DNA of 64,000 nt from Candidatus Bathyarchaeota archaeon (GTDB lineage: Archaea > Thermoproteota > Bathyarchaeia > TCS64), in assembly GCA_018396865.1 (NCBI GenBank), contig JAGTRB010000004.1:1-64000 (forward strand). The letters run 5' to 3'. Positions 17,528 to 26,498 of this stretch are shown one piece after another (the stretch's first letter is position 1; the number at the start of each line of letters is the position of its first letter). The position numbers were made by a program, and so were the translations under genes. Under the pieces are notes generated by a model. That model worked only from the letters and a program-made list of their open reading frames with translations, was not told the DNA's origin and made no database searches.

Positions 17528-18172
17528 TCACCTCCTCTCCTCCCTAATACCAAGGTGCTCCCTCTGCCTCCCTACCAGTATCCTCACCCCAAGTCCAACG
17601 ATACCGAGAGAAGTCCCTATTATCATTCCTCTGAATCCCGCCGAGCTGGGGAAAGACCTCAACCACTCCCCGATTGGGACAACGGGAGGGAGGATGGCAG
17701 CGCCTACTGGTATGAGCATCATAAGCACGATGAATGCGGTGACTAAGAGCACCGTGGCGTCGAAGTTCCTAGCCCTGAAGACCCTATAAGCAGCGGAGGT
17801 GATATAAAAAGCTGTTAGAGAATATAATGCAACACCGATGGGAGCCGTCATGTTATTATAGATCCACCGGAATGTGAAATCTCTGACGCTTATTATCCCA
17901 AGGGCGGCAGTTATAGCTAATGAGATCAAGTATATAAAGCTGTAATACCAGTCTTCGCCTCTAGTAGATATCCTTTTAAGATGGCTTAGGGTTAGTAGTA
18001 CGACTCCAAGCATTATGGCTGAGGCTGTTACTATTGGAACAAAAGATCTAAGATTTACGTTTAAATCTGTGATAGGCTTTGGAACGGAAAAGAAGAACTC
18101 AACCAACATCAATATTATGAATATAGATTGAAGGAATATCGGAATCTGCACTTTATAAAGTCTCTCAGACAT
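17528..18172 (-). CDS. Polytopic membrane protein, operon gene 2
   Basis: This 214-residue protein has about six hydrophobic helices (near residues 11-30, 46-63, 78-98, 110-127, 141-165, 185-200) and a conserved-looking C-terminal block: VFRARNFDATVLLVTAF, then IGEWLRSFPSSAGFRGMIIG and GVRILVGRQREHLG. From memory, similar C-terminal blocks occur in uncharacterised membrane proteins of anaerobic bacteria that sit beside DUF6754-like genes. The ATG at 18172 follows a GAGGTGAT ribosome site and lies 11 bases after the stop of gene 1. It may form a membrane complex with the other three products; this is inference from the operon. Confidence 0.65.
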   Translation of the reverse strand: MSERLYKVQIPIFLQSIFIILMLVEFFFSVPKPITDLNVNLRSFVPIVTASAIMLGVVLLTLSHLKRISTRGEDWYYSFIYLISLAITAALGIISVRDFTFRWIYNNMTAPIGVALYSLTAFYITSAAYRVFRARNFDATVLLVTAFIVLMMLIPVGAAILPPVVPIGEWLRSFPSSAGFRGMIIGTSLGIVGLGVRILVGRQREHLGIREERR

Positions 18173-18183
18173 TCATATCACCT

Positions 18184-18963
18184 CTAGATCTTAAAAATAG
18201 TTGTTATATCTATTCCAAGTGATATTAGCACCGATCCTATTAGGATTAGTATTATAGCTAGGTATTTGCCAATGTCTTGTCCCGCTAGAGAGGAAGATTG
18301 AATCGGGTCTTGAGATACGTAGGCTCCAAGAGCGTATAGTTCCTCACCTATTATGCTATAGTCGCATACGGCTACTAGGAAGGGGATGTTGTGGGTTGTA
18401 TCCGTTCCACCCAATGAGACTGCTCCTACTCTGGCAGCTTGCTCTGTGAAGATCACGGCCTTATGATACCAGCTCCCCAGGAAGAAGGCTCCACCTATCC
18501 TTTCACTCCACATATGATTTAGTATATACATCCTGTCAGCTCCATCAGTTAAGAACTTCACCGTTTCCAATGGATTATAATCCTCTGCCTTATCCTCGGC
18601 CTTATAGGCCTCCTCCACGATCTCGCTTGCTATGGTATATGCTAGCCCCTGGGTTACGGGCACAAAGAACTTGGCTCCAAGTCTGGCCGCCCTCCTTGCG
18701 GTGTAGGAGAGGATCTGGAAGGCTGCGACGGTGGGGGCGAGGACGCTTGGGGTGGTCATATCTGTGTTGTCCATGAGATACCATGCTGGACGCCCCATCT
18801 CCACACACCTTCCTAGGATCTCGTCGATGACGTCGACCGCTGGCAGACGCCTTAGGTTAGGAAGCTTTCCGGCGAGGCTCCTCCTCATGAAGAGGAGAAT
18901 CGAGGCGGAGACGATGAGCATCGAGACCAACCCTAGAGCTCTTCCGGCTATTATCATAGCCAT
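18184..18963 (-). CDS. Membrane-anchored protein resembling DUF6754, operon gene 1
   Basis: From the ATG at 18963 the protein has 259 residues: an N-terminal helix (about 3-24), a soluble domain, and a C-terminal helix (about 232-252). The domain opens with LPAVDVIDEILGRCVEMGRPAWYL, followed by an ARRAARLGAKFFVPVTQ segment, a charged helix with KAEDKAEDYNP, and GTDTTHNIPFLVAVCDYSIIGEELYA. This layout resembles DUF6754 proteins of bacteria and archaea (recollection, not tested). The start is decided by GGAGG six bases ahead (18970-18974) and by the TATA box at 18999-19008, which predicts transcription near 18977; the upstream in-frame GTG at 18990 would lie outside the message. Confidence 0.72.
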   Translation of the reverse strand: MAMIIAGRALGLVSMLIVSASILLFMRRSLAGKLPNLRRLPAVDVIDEILGRCVEMGRPAWYLMDNTDMTTPSVLAPTVAAFQILSYTARRAARLGAKFFVPVTQGLAYTIASEIVEEAYKAEDKAEDYNPLETVKFLTDGADRMYILNHMWSERIGGAFFLGSWYHKAVIFTEQAARVGAVSLGGTDTTHNIPFLVAVCDYSIIGEELYALGAYVSQDPIQSSSLAGQDIGKYLAIILILIGSVLISLGIDITTIFKI

Positions 18964-18998
18964 TATTCGCCTCCAAAAAAATGAAACCACTTTTTAGG

Positions 18999-19008
18999 TA
19001 TATATAAT
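18999..19008 (-). promoter_or_regulatory. TATA box of the four-gene membrane operon
   Basis: On the minus strand the sequence reads ATTATATATA. Initiation about 26 bases downstream (near 18977) gives a short leader that contains the GGAGG ribosome site of the ATG at 18963. Confidence 0.65.
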
Positions 19009-19040
19009 TTAGGGTCAACTTATTGAAATTTATGAAAAGA

Positions 19041-19049
19041 ATTAAAAAT
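19041..19049 (+). promoter_or_regulatory. TATA-like box of the M20 peptidase gene
   Basis: ATTAAAAAT is centred about 27 bases before the ATG at 19072, which predicts a leaderless message. It is only about 35 bases from the divergent promoter of the membrane operon, so the two could interfere or share control. Confidence 0.45.
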
Positions 19050-19071
19050 ATGTTGAAGACTGCTTACTGAG

Positions 19072-20382
19072 ATGTCAAAACAGGCTTTAAAGGATGAGGT
19101 TCTCGAAGCGATAGATGGCTTAGCATCAGAGATAGTCAAGATAGGGGATGCCATATGGAGATGCCCTGAGCTTGGATTCAAGGAGTTCAAGACCTCTAGG
19201 CTTGTCGAGTCGAAATATGAGGAGTATGGATGGCCATACGAGAGGTGCATATCCATAACGGGCTCAAAGGCATATATTGGAAAGAGTGAAGGAGGGCCTA
19301 TTGTAGGGATTATTGGGGAGTTGGATGCTGTTAGATGCCCTGATCATCCTGAGTGTGACCCCATAACCGGTGCTGTTCACGCCTGCGGCCACCATGCCCA
19401 GATAGCCAGCATGCTCGGAGCCGGAATGGGCCTATACGAATGCGGGGCTCTGACAAGGCTGGAGGGGAATGTTGCCATGTTGGCGGTTCCGGCGGAGGAG
19501 TTTCTAGAGATAGAGTATAGGAACACTCTCAGAGAGAAGGGCGAGATAGCCTTCTTCGGTGGTAAGCAGGAGTTCATACGCCTCGGGGCCCTAGATGACA
19601 TTGACATCTCTCTGGGGACACATTCCATATCCGATCCCGAGTTCAAGGGTAAGCTCGGTGTGGGGGGCTCAAATAACGGCTTCATTGGGAAGCTCGTCAG
19701 GTATAAGGGGCTTGAAGCTCATGCGGGAGCAGAGCCACACAGGGGCGTGAATGCTTTGAACGCGGCTCTCCTCGGCCTCATGGGAATCCACGCCCAGAGG
19801 GAGACCTTCAGGGATGAGGACTCGATAAGGGTTCACCCAATCATAACCAAGGGTGGGGAGATAGTGAACAACGTCCCCGCAGATGTCAGGATAGAGGCAT
19901 ATGTGAGGGGAAGAACCGTCGAAGCTATAATGGATGCGAATATGAAGGTCAATAGAGCCCTTAAGGCGGGGGCCTCCGCAGTTGGGGCAACCGTCGAGAT
20001 CAGTGACATACCGGGTTACATGCCCTACACCCAAGAGCCGAGCCTCGTGGAGCTGATGAAGAAGAACGGAGAACTCGTGGTCGGAGAAGGGTGTGTGGAG
20101 GCGAGGGGGCACAGCACGGGTTCCACAGACCTGGGAGATGTCTCCTGTGTGATGCCCACAGCCTCGCTGGGTATGGGAGGCGTAGAGGGAGCCGGCCACA
20201 CCAGGAGCTTCAAGATAGTCGATAAGGAGCTATTATATGTTATCCCAGCGAAGGTCCTAGCACTGACATGCATAGATCTCCTATATGACGGTGCGAGAGA
20301 GGCGAAGAGGATAATAGATTCCTTTAAACCCAAAATACCTAAAAACAACTACACACAGTTCATGATTCAACTATTCCGCTAG
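19072..20382 (+). CDS. M20 family amidohydrolase/peptidase
   Basis: The 436-residue protein has the M20 layout. It contains GIIGELDAV for the metal-binding aspartate region, an ACGHHAQIASMLGA histidine motif (about residues 103-116), PAEEF for the catalytic glutamates, a dimerisation insert, and a closing EGAGHTRSF histidine segment. Close relatives cleave aminobenzoyl-glutamate, N-acyl amino acids or small peptides; the GHHAQ and VPAEEF forms suggest the AbgB-like or aminoacylase side of M20D. It is probably cytoplasmic because there is no signal peptide. TATA spacing predicts a leaderless start at the ATG. It lies just upstream of an M14 peptidase gene, forming a peptide-use neighbourhood. 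Confidence 0.88.
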   Translation: MSKQALKDEVLEAIDGLASEIVKIGDAIWRCPELGFKEFKTSRLVESKYEEYGWPYERCISITGSKAYIGKSEGGPIVGIIGELDAVRCPDHPECDPITGAVHACGHHAQIASMLGAGMGLYECGALTRLEGNVAMLAVPAEEFLEIEYRNTLREKGEIAFFGGKQEFIRLGALDDIDISLGTHSISDPEFKGKLGVGGSNNGFIGKLVRYKGLEAHAGAEPHRGVNALNAALLGLMGIHAQRETFRDEDSIRVHPIITKGGEIVNNVPADVRIEAYVRGRTVEAIMDANMKVNRALKAGASAVGATVEISDIPGYMPYTQEPSLVELMKKNGELVVGEGCVEARGHSTGSTDLGDVSCVMPTASLGMGGVEGAGHTRSFKIVDKELLYVIPAKVLALTCIDLLYDGAREAKRIIDSFKPKIPKNNYTQFMIQLFR

Positions 20383-20392
20383 GGATCACCCT

Positions 20393-20410
20393 CTATTTTA
20401 TTTTTTTTAA
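20393..20410 (+). terminator. T-rich terminator after M20 gene
   Basis: A run of mainly T (TATTTTATTTTTTTT) begins about 10 bases after the stop and precedes the promoter of the M14 gene. Confidence 0.45.
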
Positions 20411-20420
20411 ATCCAATGAT

Positions 20421-20428
20421 CTTAAATA
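20421..20428 (+). promoter_or_regulatory. TATA box of the M14 peptidase gene
   Basis: CTTAAATA is centred about 28 bases before the ATG at 20453, again predicting a leaderless or almost leaderless transcript. Confidence 0.5.
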
Positions 20429-20452
20429 TTCGCGGCAATAGTCGGATGTTGT

Positions 20453-23002
20453 ATGTTAGGTAAGGTAACTCCTCCCGAGGAGTTTTTCGGTTTCAGGCTA
20501 GGTAGTGACGGAAAGATAGCCCGTTGGGACAGGATTGTCGAATATTTCAGGCTGCTTGAGAGGCAGAGCGAAGAGATAAAGGTGATCGATATGGGGCCCT
20601 CGACGGAGGGCAACCCATTCCTGCTTGTTATAATCTCTTCTGCTAACAACCTCATGAACCTGGAGAGGCTGAGGCAGATAAACCTCAGGCTCAGCGATCC
20701 CAGAGGGGTCTCAGAAGAGGAGGCTGAGAGGCTGATCAAGGAGGGCAGGGCTGTCATCTGCCAGTCCATGAGCCTCCACGCCACGGAGATAGGTGGAACC
20801 CAGATGGCTCCCGAGCTCGCCTATGACCTCCTAACCAGGGATGACGAGGAGACGAGGAGGATCAAAGAGAATGTGATCTTCTTAATGGTTCCATGCTTCA
20901 ATCCTGACGGCCAGATCATGGTCACTGACTGGTATAATAAGTGGCTTGGAACCGAGTATGAGGGGTGCGACCTCCCATGGCTCTACCACAAGTATGTGGG
21001 CCACGACAACAACCGGGACGCCTTCATGACCAACATGATCGAGTCCAGACATATGGCCCAGATACTATTCAGGGATTGGATCCCCCAGGCATATCAGGAC
21101 CATCACCATATGGGCAGCTATGGAGCGAGGCTCTATGTGGCCCCATACTGTGAGCCGATTCACCCCTATGCGGACCCCTTGATCTGGAGGGAGCACAGCT
21201 GGTTTGGAGCCCATATGGCCCTGAGGCTTGAGGAGGCTGGGAAAATGGGTATAATAAATGGGGCCCAGTTCCTGGGATGGGGACATCTGGGGTTCCATTG
21301 GATCGGGAATTATCATAACATAGCCAGCATGCTCACAGAGTCGGCGAGCGCCAAGCTGGCCACACCTCTCTACATACACCCAACTCAGCTGAGGGGGGAT
21401 GGCCGAGGCCCCATAAGGGGATTCCCCCACTATAAGCCGCAGACGAACTTTCCGAACCCATGGCCCGGGGGCTGGTGGAGGCTCCGAGATATAGTTGAGC
21501 AGCAGAAGATAGCGTCATGGGCCCTGCTGGACCTCGCTGCTAGGCATAGAGAGACCGTGCTCAGGAACGCCTACCTGAAGGCGAAGAGGCAGGTGGAGAG
21601 AGGGATGAAGGGGAGACCCTATGCCTATATCGTACCAGCAGACCAGCACGATCCCCTCACGGCTGAGAAGCTCATAGAGAAGCTGCTGATCCAGGGCTTG
21701 GAGATCAAGAGAGCAAAAGAGGACTTCATCGCCGAAGGCAGAGTTTATGGAAGGGGCTCCTACATCCTCACCCTGGACCAGCCGAAGATGGGTTTGATCA
21801 GAACCCTCCTAGGTAGAACCCTATACCCGGATGACGCCTGGACCAGGGAGGCCGACGGCTCCCCAAGCAGGCCTCAGGACACGGCCTCGGACACCATGGC
21901 GGAGTATATGGGCGTAAGGGTGGATGAGATCCAAGAGCCCTTCAAGGCGGAGGCTGAAATTGTTAAGGAGCATAAGAGGCCGAGGGGTAGGATCCTAGGA
22001 GGCTCGGGCTTTGGATATGTATTTGACCCTAGGCTGAACGACAGCTTCAAGGCCTTAAACCTCCTCATAGAGCGGGGATTGAAGGTTGAGAGGTTTGAAG
22101 AGGCATTATGTCTTGATGGGCTCAGGCTTCCCTGTGGAGCTTTCATGGTAGAGGGCGGGAAATTGAACGCTCTGAAGGAGGCCGCAGATGCTACCGGAGT
22201 GGACTTCATAGCCTTAAGGGATGAGCCAAGGGGGAGGAGGCGTGAGGTTAGGAGGCTAAGAGTTGGTCTCTACCAGAGGTACTGGGGAGGAAACATGGAT
22301 GAAGGCTGGACAAGGTGGCTGCTCGAACAGTTCTGTTTCCCCTACAAGAGCCTTAAGGACGAGGAGGTTAAGAAAGGGCGGCTAAACGATGTTTATGACG
22401 CCATTATAATCCCGGATGATGCCACACCCTTCATAACGGGGATTGGGGTGGAGGAGTGGATGAGGGAGCATAGACCCGACTGGCCCCAGCCCTTCTATCC
22501 ACCAGAGTACAGAGGCGGAATAGGCGAGGAGGGGGTCAAAGCCATTAATGACTTTGTGGAGAACGGAGGGACTCTAATAACCCTTGGAGGAGCATGCGAC
22601 TTCGCCATAGAAAAGCTCGGATTAAATGTTAGGAATCCACTGAAGGGGTTGAAGCCAAAGGAGTTCTTCTGTCCAGGGTCAACTCTGAGGGCGTGTGTCG
22701 ACAATTCTCATCCGCTGGGCTACGGGATGCCAGAAAAAACGCTAGTATTCTTCTGGAATAATCCAGCCTTCGAGATAATCCCCTCAAAGATGAATGAGTT
22801 CTTCGAGACGGTGGTCCAGTATCCTGAAAGGGACATCCTACAGAGCGGATGGCTGATAGGTGAAGAGAGGATATCAAAGAGGATCGGGATGCTTGTGGCG
22901 AGGAAGGGTAAGGGTAGAGTAGTCCTCATAGGCTTCAGGCCTCAGCACAGATGCCAGACACACGGAACCTTCAAACTACTCTTCAACGCCCTGATATCTT
23001 AA
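20453..23002 (+). CDS. M14 family zinc carboxypeptidase-like protein
   Basis: At 849 residues it is a large M14-type enzyme. Zinc ligands are visible as LHATE (His109, Glu112) and the QDHHHMG histidines (217-219); NPDGQ (150-154) and HDNNRD (184-189) carry the substrate-binding Asn-Arg. The catalytic glutamate should lie near LTESASAKLATP. Residues after about 600 form a separate alpha/beta domain (RVGLYQRYWGG, YDAIIIPDD, FVENGGTLITLGG, GRVVLIGFRPQ) like the glutamine-amidotransferase/ThuA fold seen in long M14 homologues. No signal peptide is evident, so it may act inside the cell on imported peptides. It follows the M20 gene in the same direction but has its own promoter. Confidence 0.85.
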   Translation: MLGKVTPPEEFFGFRLGSDGKIARWDRIVEYFRLLERQSEEIKVIDMGPSTEGNPFLLVIISSANNLMNLERLRQINLRLSDPRGVSEEEAERLIKEGRAVICQSMSLHATEIGGTQMAPELAYDLLTRDDEETRRIKENVIFLMVPCFNPDGQIMVTDWYNKWLGTEYEGCDLPWLYHKYVGHDNNRDAFMTNMIESRHMAQILFRDWIPQAYQDHHHMGSYGARLYVAPYCEPIHPYADPLIWREHSWFGAHMALRLEEAGKMGIINGAQFLGWGHLGFHWIGNYHNIASMLTESASAKLATPLYIHPTQLRGDGRGPIRGFPHYKPQTNFPNPWPGGWWRLRDIVEQQKIASWALLDLAARHRETVLRNAYLKAKRQVERGMKGRPYAYIVPADQHDPLTAEKLIEKLLIQGLEIKRAKEDFIAEGRVYGRGSYILTLDQPKMGLIRTLLGRTLYPDDAWTREADGSPSRPQDTASDTMAEYMGVRVDEIQEPFKAEAEIVKEHKRPRGRILGGSGFGYVFDPRLNDSFKALNLLIERGLKVERFEEALCLDGLRLPCGAFMVEGGKLNALKEAADATGVDFIALRDEPRGRRREVRRLRVGLYQRYWGGNMDEGWTRWLLEQFCFPYKSLKDEEVKKGRLNDVYDAIIIPDDATPFITGIGVEEWMREHRPDWPQPFYPPEYRGGIGEEGVKAINDFVENGGTLITLGGACDFAIEKLGLNVRNPLKGLKPKEFFCPGSTLRACVDNSHPLGYGMPEKTLVFFWNNPAFEIIPSKMNEFFETVVQYPERDILQSGWLIGEERISKRIGMLVARKGKGRVVLIGFRPQHRCQTHGTFKLLFNALIS

Positions 23003-23073
23003 GCCTCCCTTTATAATTCATATTCCGACCGTTAAGGATAATATAGTAAGCTCAGGGTCTAAAGATACATAGT

Positions 23074-23466
23074 GTGTTCATGATCTATAGATGCTTTGGA
23101 TGGTTAAAAAAGAGGAAACCTCAGCCGAAATCTGAGATGGGGAGAGTGAAAGGTAAACCCAAGCCCCTATATAAAACTAGATACCGTTGGTGGAAGCCCT
23201 TAGACATAGACGAGTTCGCGTCTAATCTGGGAGATGCCTTTCAAGTATCCTTTAGGGAAAACTTGATTGCTGAGGATAAGATCGAGATATTCAGTCAAGA
23301 CCGGAGGGAGATAAGGGTCTGCGCAGACACGGTATCTGCCCTTATCTCTCCATACAGAGCTGTCCTGTACCAGAGAGAACCAGCAAAACTCACCGAGAAG
23401 GATCGGAAATTATTGGAGATCGTTATGGAGGCATATCCAAGGGGACACTATACACCATTCCTATAA
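23074..23466 (+). CDS. Hypothetical basic protein
   Basis: I do not recognise this 130-residue protein. Its first 45 residues are very basic with tryptophans (KKRKPQPK, YKTRYRWWKP), which could bind nucleic acid or membrane lipid. The remainder is a mixed alpha/beta domain with one cysteine. A GTG at 23074 opens the frame; an ATG at 23080 is close. It follows the M14 gene by 71 bases in the same direction and precedes the TIGR04076-like gene. No functional link is indicated by sequence. Confidence 0.5.
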   Translation: MFMIYRCFGWLKKRKPQPKSEMGRVKGKPKPLYKTRYRWWKPLDIDEFASNLGDAFQVSFRENLIAEDKIEIFSQDRREIRVCADTVSALISPYRAVLYQREPAKLTEKDRKLLEIVMEAYPRGHYTPFL

Positions 23467-23488
23467 ATCGTATCTCCGAACTAATAGA

Positions 23489-23791
23489 ATGATTTATCAA
23501 CCCCTTTTATCATCCCTTATCGAAATGTCGTGGAAAGAACCTATTTTCAGAGCTGAGGTGGTCTCGATTAAGGGGAGCTGCAGCGCGGGGCATAAGGTCG
23601 GGGATGTCTTCGAGATAAACACCCACAAAACAGGGGGAATCTGCGGGTGGTGCTACCACGACCTCTTCCCAACCCTGATGACGCTGGCCATGGGCGGAGC
23701 CATACCTTGGAGGCAGAGGCAGGACGAGTTCACCTACGAGTGCCCTGATAGGCACAATCTAGTCACATTCAAGATAACAGTCAAAAGGTGA
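23489..23791 (+). CDS. TIGR04076-family protein
   Basis: The core runs from about residue 20: VVSIKGSCSAGHKVGDVFEI, GGICGWCYHDLFP, then AMGGAIPW and ECPDRHNLVTFKI. This cysteine pattern and the GGxxPW and CPD..N..VxF blocks match the small family named TIGR04076, found in anaerobic archaea and bacteria. Its function is unknown; four conserved cysteines suggest a metal or redox role. ATG at 23489 gives 100 residues; ATG at 23525 gives 88 and begins close to the conserved core. A TATA-like CTATAAAT at 23461-23468 predicts initiation near 23490, so the upstream ATG would be leaderless. It precedes the MFS gene. Confidence 0.75.
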   Translation: MIYQPLLSSLIEMSWKEPIFRAEVVSIKGSCSAGHKVGDVFEINTHKTGGICGWCYHDLFPTLMTLAMGGAIPWRQRQDEFTYECPDRHNLVTFKITVKR

Positions 23792-23875
23792 CTAATCTCC
23801 CACCTTTTTTCTCCTCATCGATGCCTTCCCGAGGAGACTAAATGGAGCTTAAAACCTGAGAGGTGGAAGTGGAGA

Positions 23876-25174
23876 GTGATGCGCCATCTAAGATCGAATA
23901 TCTCATTCCTAAAGGGGAATATCCTCATACTCATAATCTGCAGGGTCCTATGGAGCTGGTCAACCAGCATCGTCTACCCCTTCTTCAGCCTATACATCCT
24001 AGCCCTAGGCGGCACACCTCCGGAGATAGGGCTGATAAACTCATTAGGCCTCATAGCTGGTATGTTTCTATACCCTGTAGGTGGATATATCGCGGATAGG
24101 AAAGGGAGAGTGAAGCTTATAGGCTATTCGACATACCTATACTCGCTCTCCCACCTACTATTCGTCCTAGCGGTAAACTGGCAGACCATTGCGATAGGTC
24201 AGTTCCTTAGCCAGCTCTTGCTATTCTATATGCCCGCCCTGACAGCCCTGGAGGCGGATTCCCTACCACCTGAGGTTAGAGGGAGAGGGTTCGCCCTAAT
24301 GATGGCAATACCTGGAGCTATCCGGGTCATCGCGCCATACACTGGGGGATTGATCATAACAGCCTATGGAGGAGGGGAAGAGGGTATGATCCAAGCCATC
24401 AGACTATGCTGGACAGTAGCCTTCGCCACTGGAATCCTTGTAGCGACAATAAGGCTAAGATACCTTAAAGAAACACTCGAGATGAATGAGGATGACAAAC
24501 CATCCAGTCGGAGCATCCTCACAACCCTAAAGGAGTCGTACAGGGGCATCATAGACTCGATCAGGTGGATGGATAGACCTCTAAGGATGATCCTCCTAAT
24601 CGAGGTTGTTAGCTCATTCTTCGTGGCCATGGCGGCACCTTTCTGGGTGGTATATGCGAAGGAGGCGCTGGGTCTCACCCCATACGATTGGGGAGCCGCC
24701 ATGCTCATTTCAGGCCTCGTCGGCATCCTCACAGCCTTCCCGATGGGCCTCCTCGTGGATAGACTGCGTCCAAGAAAGATGATCCTCTCCGGGTTATCCA
24801 TCTCCTCCATATGCATCCTGCTCTACATATTCTCAGGAGGTCCTTTTGGGGTCTTCGCCATCCTCCCCCTCATCTCCCTCTCAAACAGCATGATGATGCC
24901 GGCCTTCTCAACCCTCATCGCCAATAAGATACCCAGAAGCAGGAGGGGGAGGCTCTTCTCCATTTTGGGGGAGAGGGGGATCCAGATAAGCTTCGAAAGC
25001 TTCTGGGGAGGGGGCTTCCTCCTATTCCCACCCGCTGCGGTGGGCGCGCTTCTCGGGGGATATGTTTACGAGTTAAACCAGAAATACCTCTGGATGATCT
25101 TATCAGCCGCAATGGCCTCCATTTTGATTCTAGCCCATCTGTTCATCAAAGATTCAGACGAGACCCACTATTAA
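23876..25174 (+). CDS. Major facilitator superfamily transporter
   Basis: The 432-residue protein has about twelve membrane segments. The MFS loop 2-3 signature is seen as GGYIADRKGRVKLIG (near residue 67), with a second-half copy GLLVDRLRPRKMILSG. A central cytoplasmic loop with KETLEMNEDDKPSS (about residues 195-215) divides the two six-helix halves. The substrate is not predictable; drug/sugar-type MFS are the nearest in appearance. GTG at 23876 is followed by ATG at 23879, either of which may start. It is downstream of the peptidase and TIGR04076 genes but separated by 84 bases. Confidence 0.85.
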   Translation: MMRHLRSNISFLKGNILILIICRVLWSWSTSIVYPFFSLYILALGGTPPEIGLINSLGLIAGMFLYPVGGYIADRKGRVKLIGYSTYLYSLSHLLFVLAVNWQTIAIGQFLSQLLLFYMPALTALEADSLPPEVRGRGFALMMAIPGAIRVIAPYTGGLIITAYGGGEEGMIQAIRLCWTVAFATGILVATIRLRYLKETLEMNEDDKPSSRSILTTLKESYRGIIDSIRWMDRPLRMILLIEVVSSFFVAMAAPFWVVYAKEALGLTPYDWGAAMLISGLVGILTAFPMGLLVDRLRPRKMILSGLSISSICILLYIFSGGPFGVFAILPLISLSNSMMMPAFSTLIANKIPRSRRGRLFSILGERGIQISFESFWGGGFLLFPPAAVGALLGGYVYELNQKYLWMILSAAMASILILAHLFIKDSDETHY

Positions 25175-25613
25175 TCATGAATGGAGAAAACCCTCAACAA
25201 CGGGAAATGCCTCAACTTCCATAGAGGAATTGTCTTGAAAAACATTTAAAGCTGAAATGAGAAGTGATATTCAGATCTATTAATGTTCATCAACTTTTCA
25301 TCATTATAACTATCATCTTAAATTTTAGATGGATTATATAATTTTCATTCCATGTCTCAGCATAAAGACGAGGATATCCCACTATCTCCCTAGATTTTCG
25401 GCCTTTCTAGGTTACCATAGTTTCCAGTTTGACCGTACCTTAAAGTGAACAATCGAAAGGGTTACAAATATACATCTACTGCAATAAACACACATCCGGT
25501 GCAGTTATCTCTCCTCTGTGGACTTGAGTTAGACTTTTTCGCGTTAGTTCTGGCCTCATCTGTTATTGCTGAAATCGAAGAGAGAAGAGGCTAGAATAGA
25601 ACTCACAAAGGTT
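25175..25613. other. Intergenic region, no gene recognised
   Basis: AT-rich sequence between the MFS gene and tRNA-Ser. I read both strands for short frames and repeats and found nothing that I can support as coding or as an array. Confidence 0.5.
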
Positions 25614-25714
25614 TGGCGCCGGGGATGGGATTTGAACCCATGAGCTCGCGTGGAGCACCAGTTCTCTCGGCCGATTTCAAGACTGGCGCCTTATCCTGGC
25701 TTGGCTACCCCGGC
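25614..25714 (-). tRNA. tRNA-Ser(TGA) with a 12-nt intron, CCA encoded
   Basis: Reading the minus strand, GCCGGGG (25714-25708) pairs with CCCCGGC (25624-25618), then G73 and CCA (25616-25614). The D stem is GCC/GGC and the anticodon stem CCAGT/ACTGG. A long variable arm with a GCTC/GAGC stem identifies a class II tRNA, and G73 fits serine. The T arm is ATGGG-TTCAAAT-CCCAT. A 12-base intron at 25664-25675 interrupts the loop after position 37. Its bulge-helix-bulge pairs CTTG with CGAG, with bulges AAA and AGA cut after the second base. The mature anticodon is TGA. Confidence 0.94.
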
Positions 25715-25923
25715 CCCGATGGAGATATCCCCCGAAAGGTCCCCCTCTTTTTCTGCTTTAACTTCTTTCAACGCTTAAATAAAACATTACCCGTGCGTAT
25801 TTCTTGACGTCTGTAAGAAGGGCGAGAGACCCGATAAAAGGGTTAATTGGATAACATCAGCCACGAAACTACTAAAACTATCAGGGAACATGAAGGGGAT
25901 CAAACATATTTGTCGTTGCGGTA

Positions 25924-26091
25924 ATGCCCAGGAGGGCTAGGAATCTTCTAGGCTGGTGGGACTTCAGAGCCGTTCTAGGAGATTCCAAAAATGTTTTTGA
26001 GAGGTTCAACCCATTTCTAGACGATCTATGTCAAAATCTGAAGGAAAACTGCCAAACAGGCAAAATCGCGATCACAGAAGAAGAGACATGA
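25924..26091 (+). CDS. Possible 55-residue protein or gene remnant
   Basis: An ATG ORF encodes 55 residues beginning MPRRARNLLGWWDFRAVLG and ending ITEEET. The amino-acid makeup looks protein-like (aromatic residues, alternating charge), unlike random translation, but there is no clear ribosome site or TATA box. It may be the N-terminal remnant of a longer gene whose rest has decayed. I do not recognise it. Confidence 0.3.
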   Translation: MPRRARNLLGWWDFRAVLGDSKNVFERFNPFLDDLCQNLKENCQTGKIAITEEET

Positions 26092-26488
26092 CTTGACATG
26101 GGGAAAAAGGAATGGGATCGAGACTAGGCTTTTTTAATTTAAACTTTTCTTATATATTCTTAATGATTATATTCTAAAATAAGTTGTTGGTATGCGTGCG
26201 TGGCCTTTAGGAGCCGTCTTAAAAGATTGAATTAGAGGGATCAACAAGACCAAGCAGATGACGACAATATTCCTAGGAAACTTGATCAACCGAAGCTCCG
26301 ATGCGGTTTGTGAGATAATGAAACCATAACCTCTACGTGGGTACTGTTGCTTTATACCCGAGATAATTCCTCAAAAAGATTGGAGCGTATTCCATTACTA
26401 AATATGGAACAAAGTATGTAAGCTTATTTCAGCTGTTTACTGGAGGCTATTAACTTTCTTATTATTTTTTTTAGCAAGACAATAGGCT

Positions 26489-26498
26489 TTTATATATT
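26489..26498 (+). promoter_or_regulatory. Strong TATA box
   Basis: TTTATATATT is centred about 28 bases before the ATG at 26522, the best TATA match in this gene-poor section. It supports expression of the small ORF that follows. Confidence 0.6.

Noticed and set aside
19669-20199. 176-codon minus-strand frame inside the M20 gene
   Set aside because: Antisense to the conserved M20 core, rich in histidine and cysteine without pattern; a shadow.
25613-25807. 64-codon plus-strand frame
   Set aside because: It runs through the tRNA-Ser gene on the opposite strand and is a by-product of that sequence.
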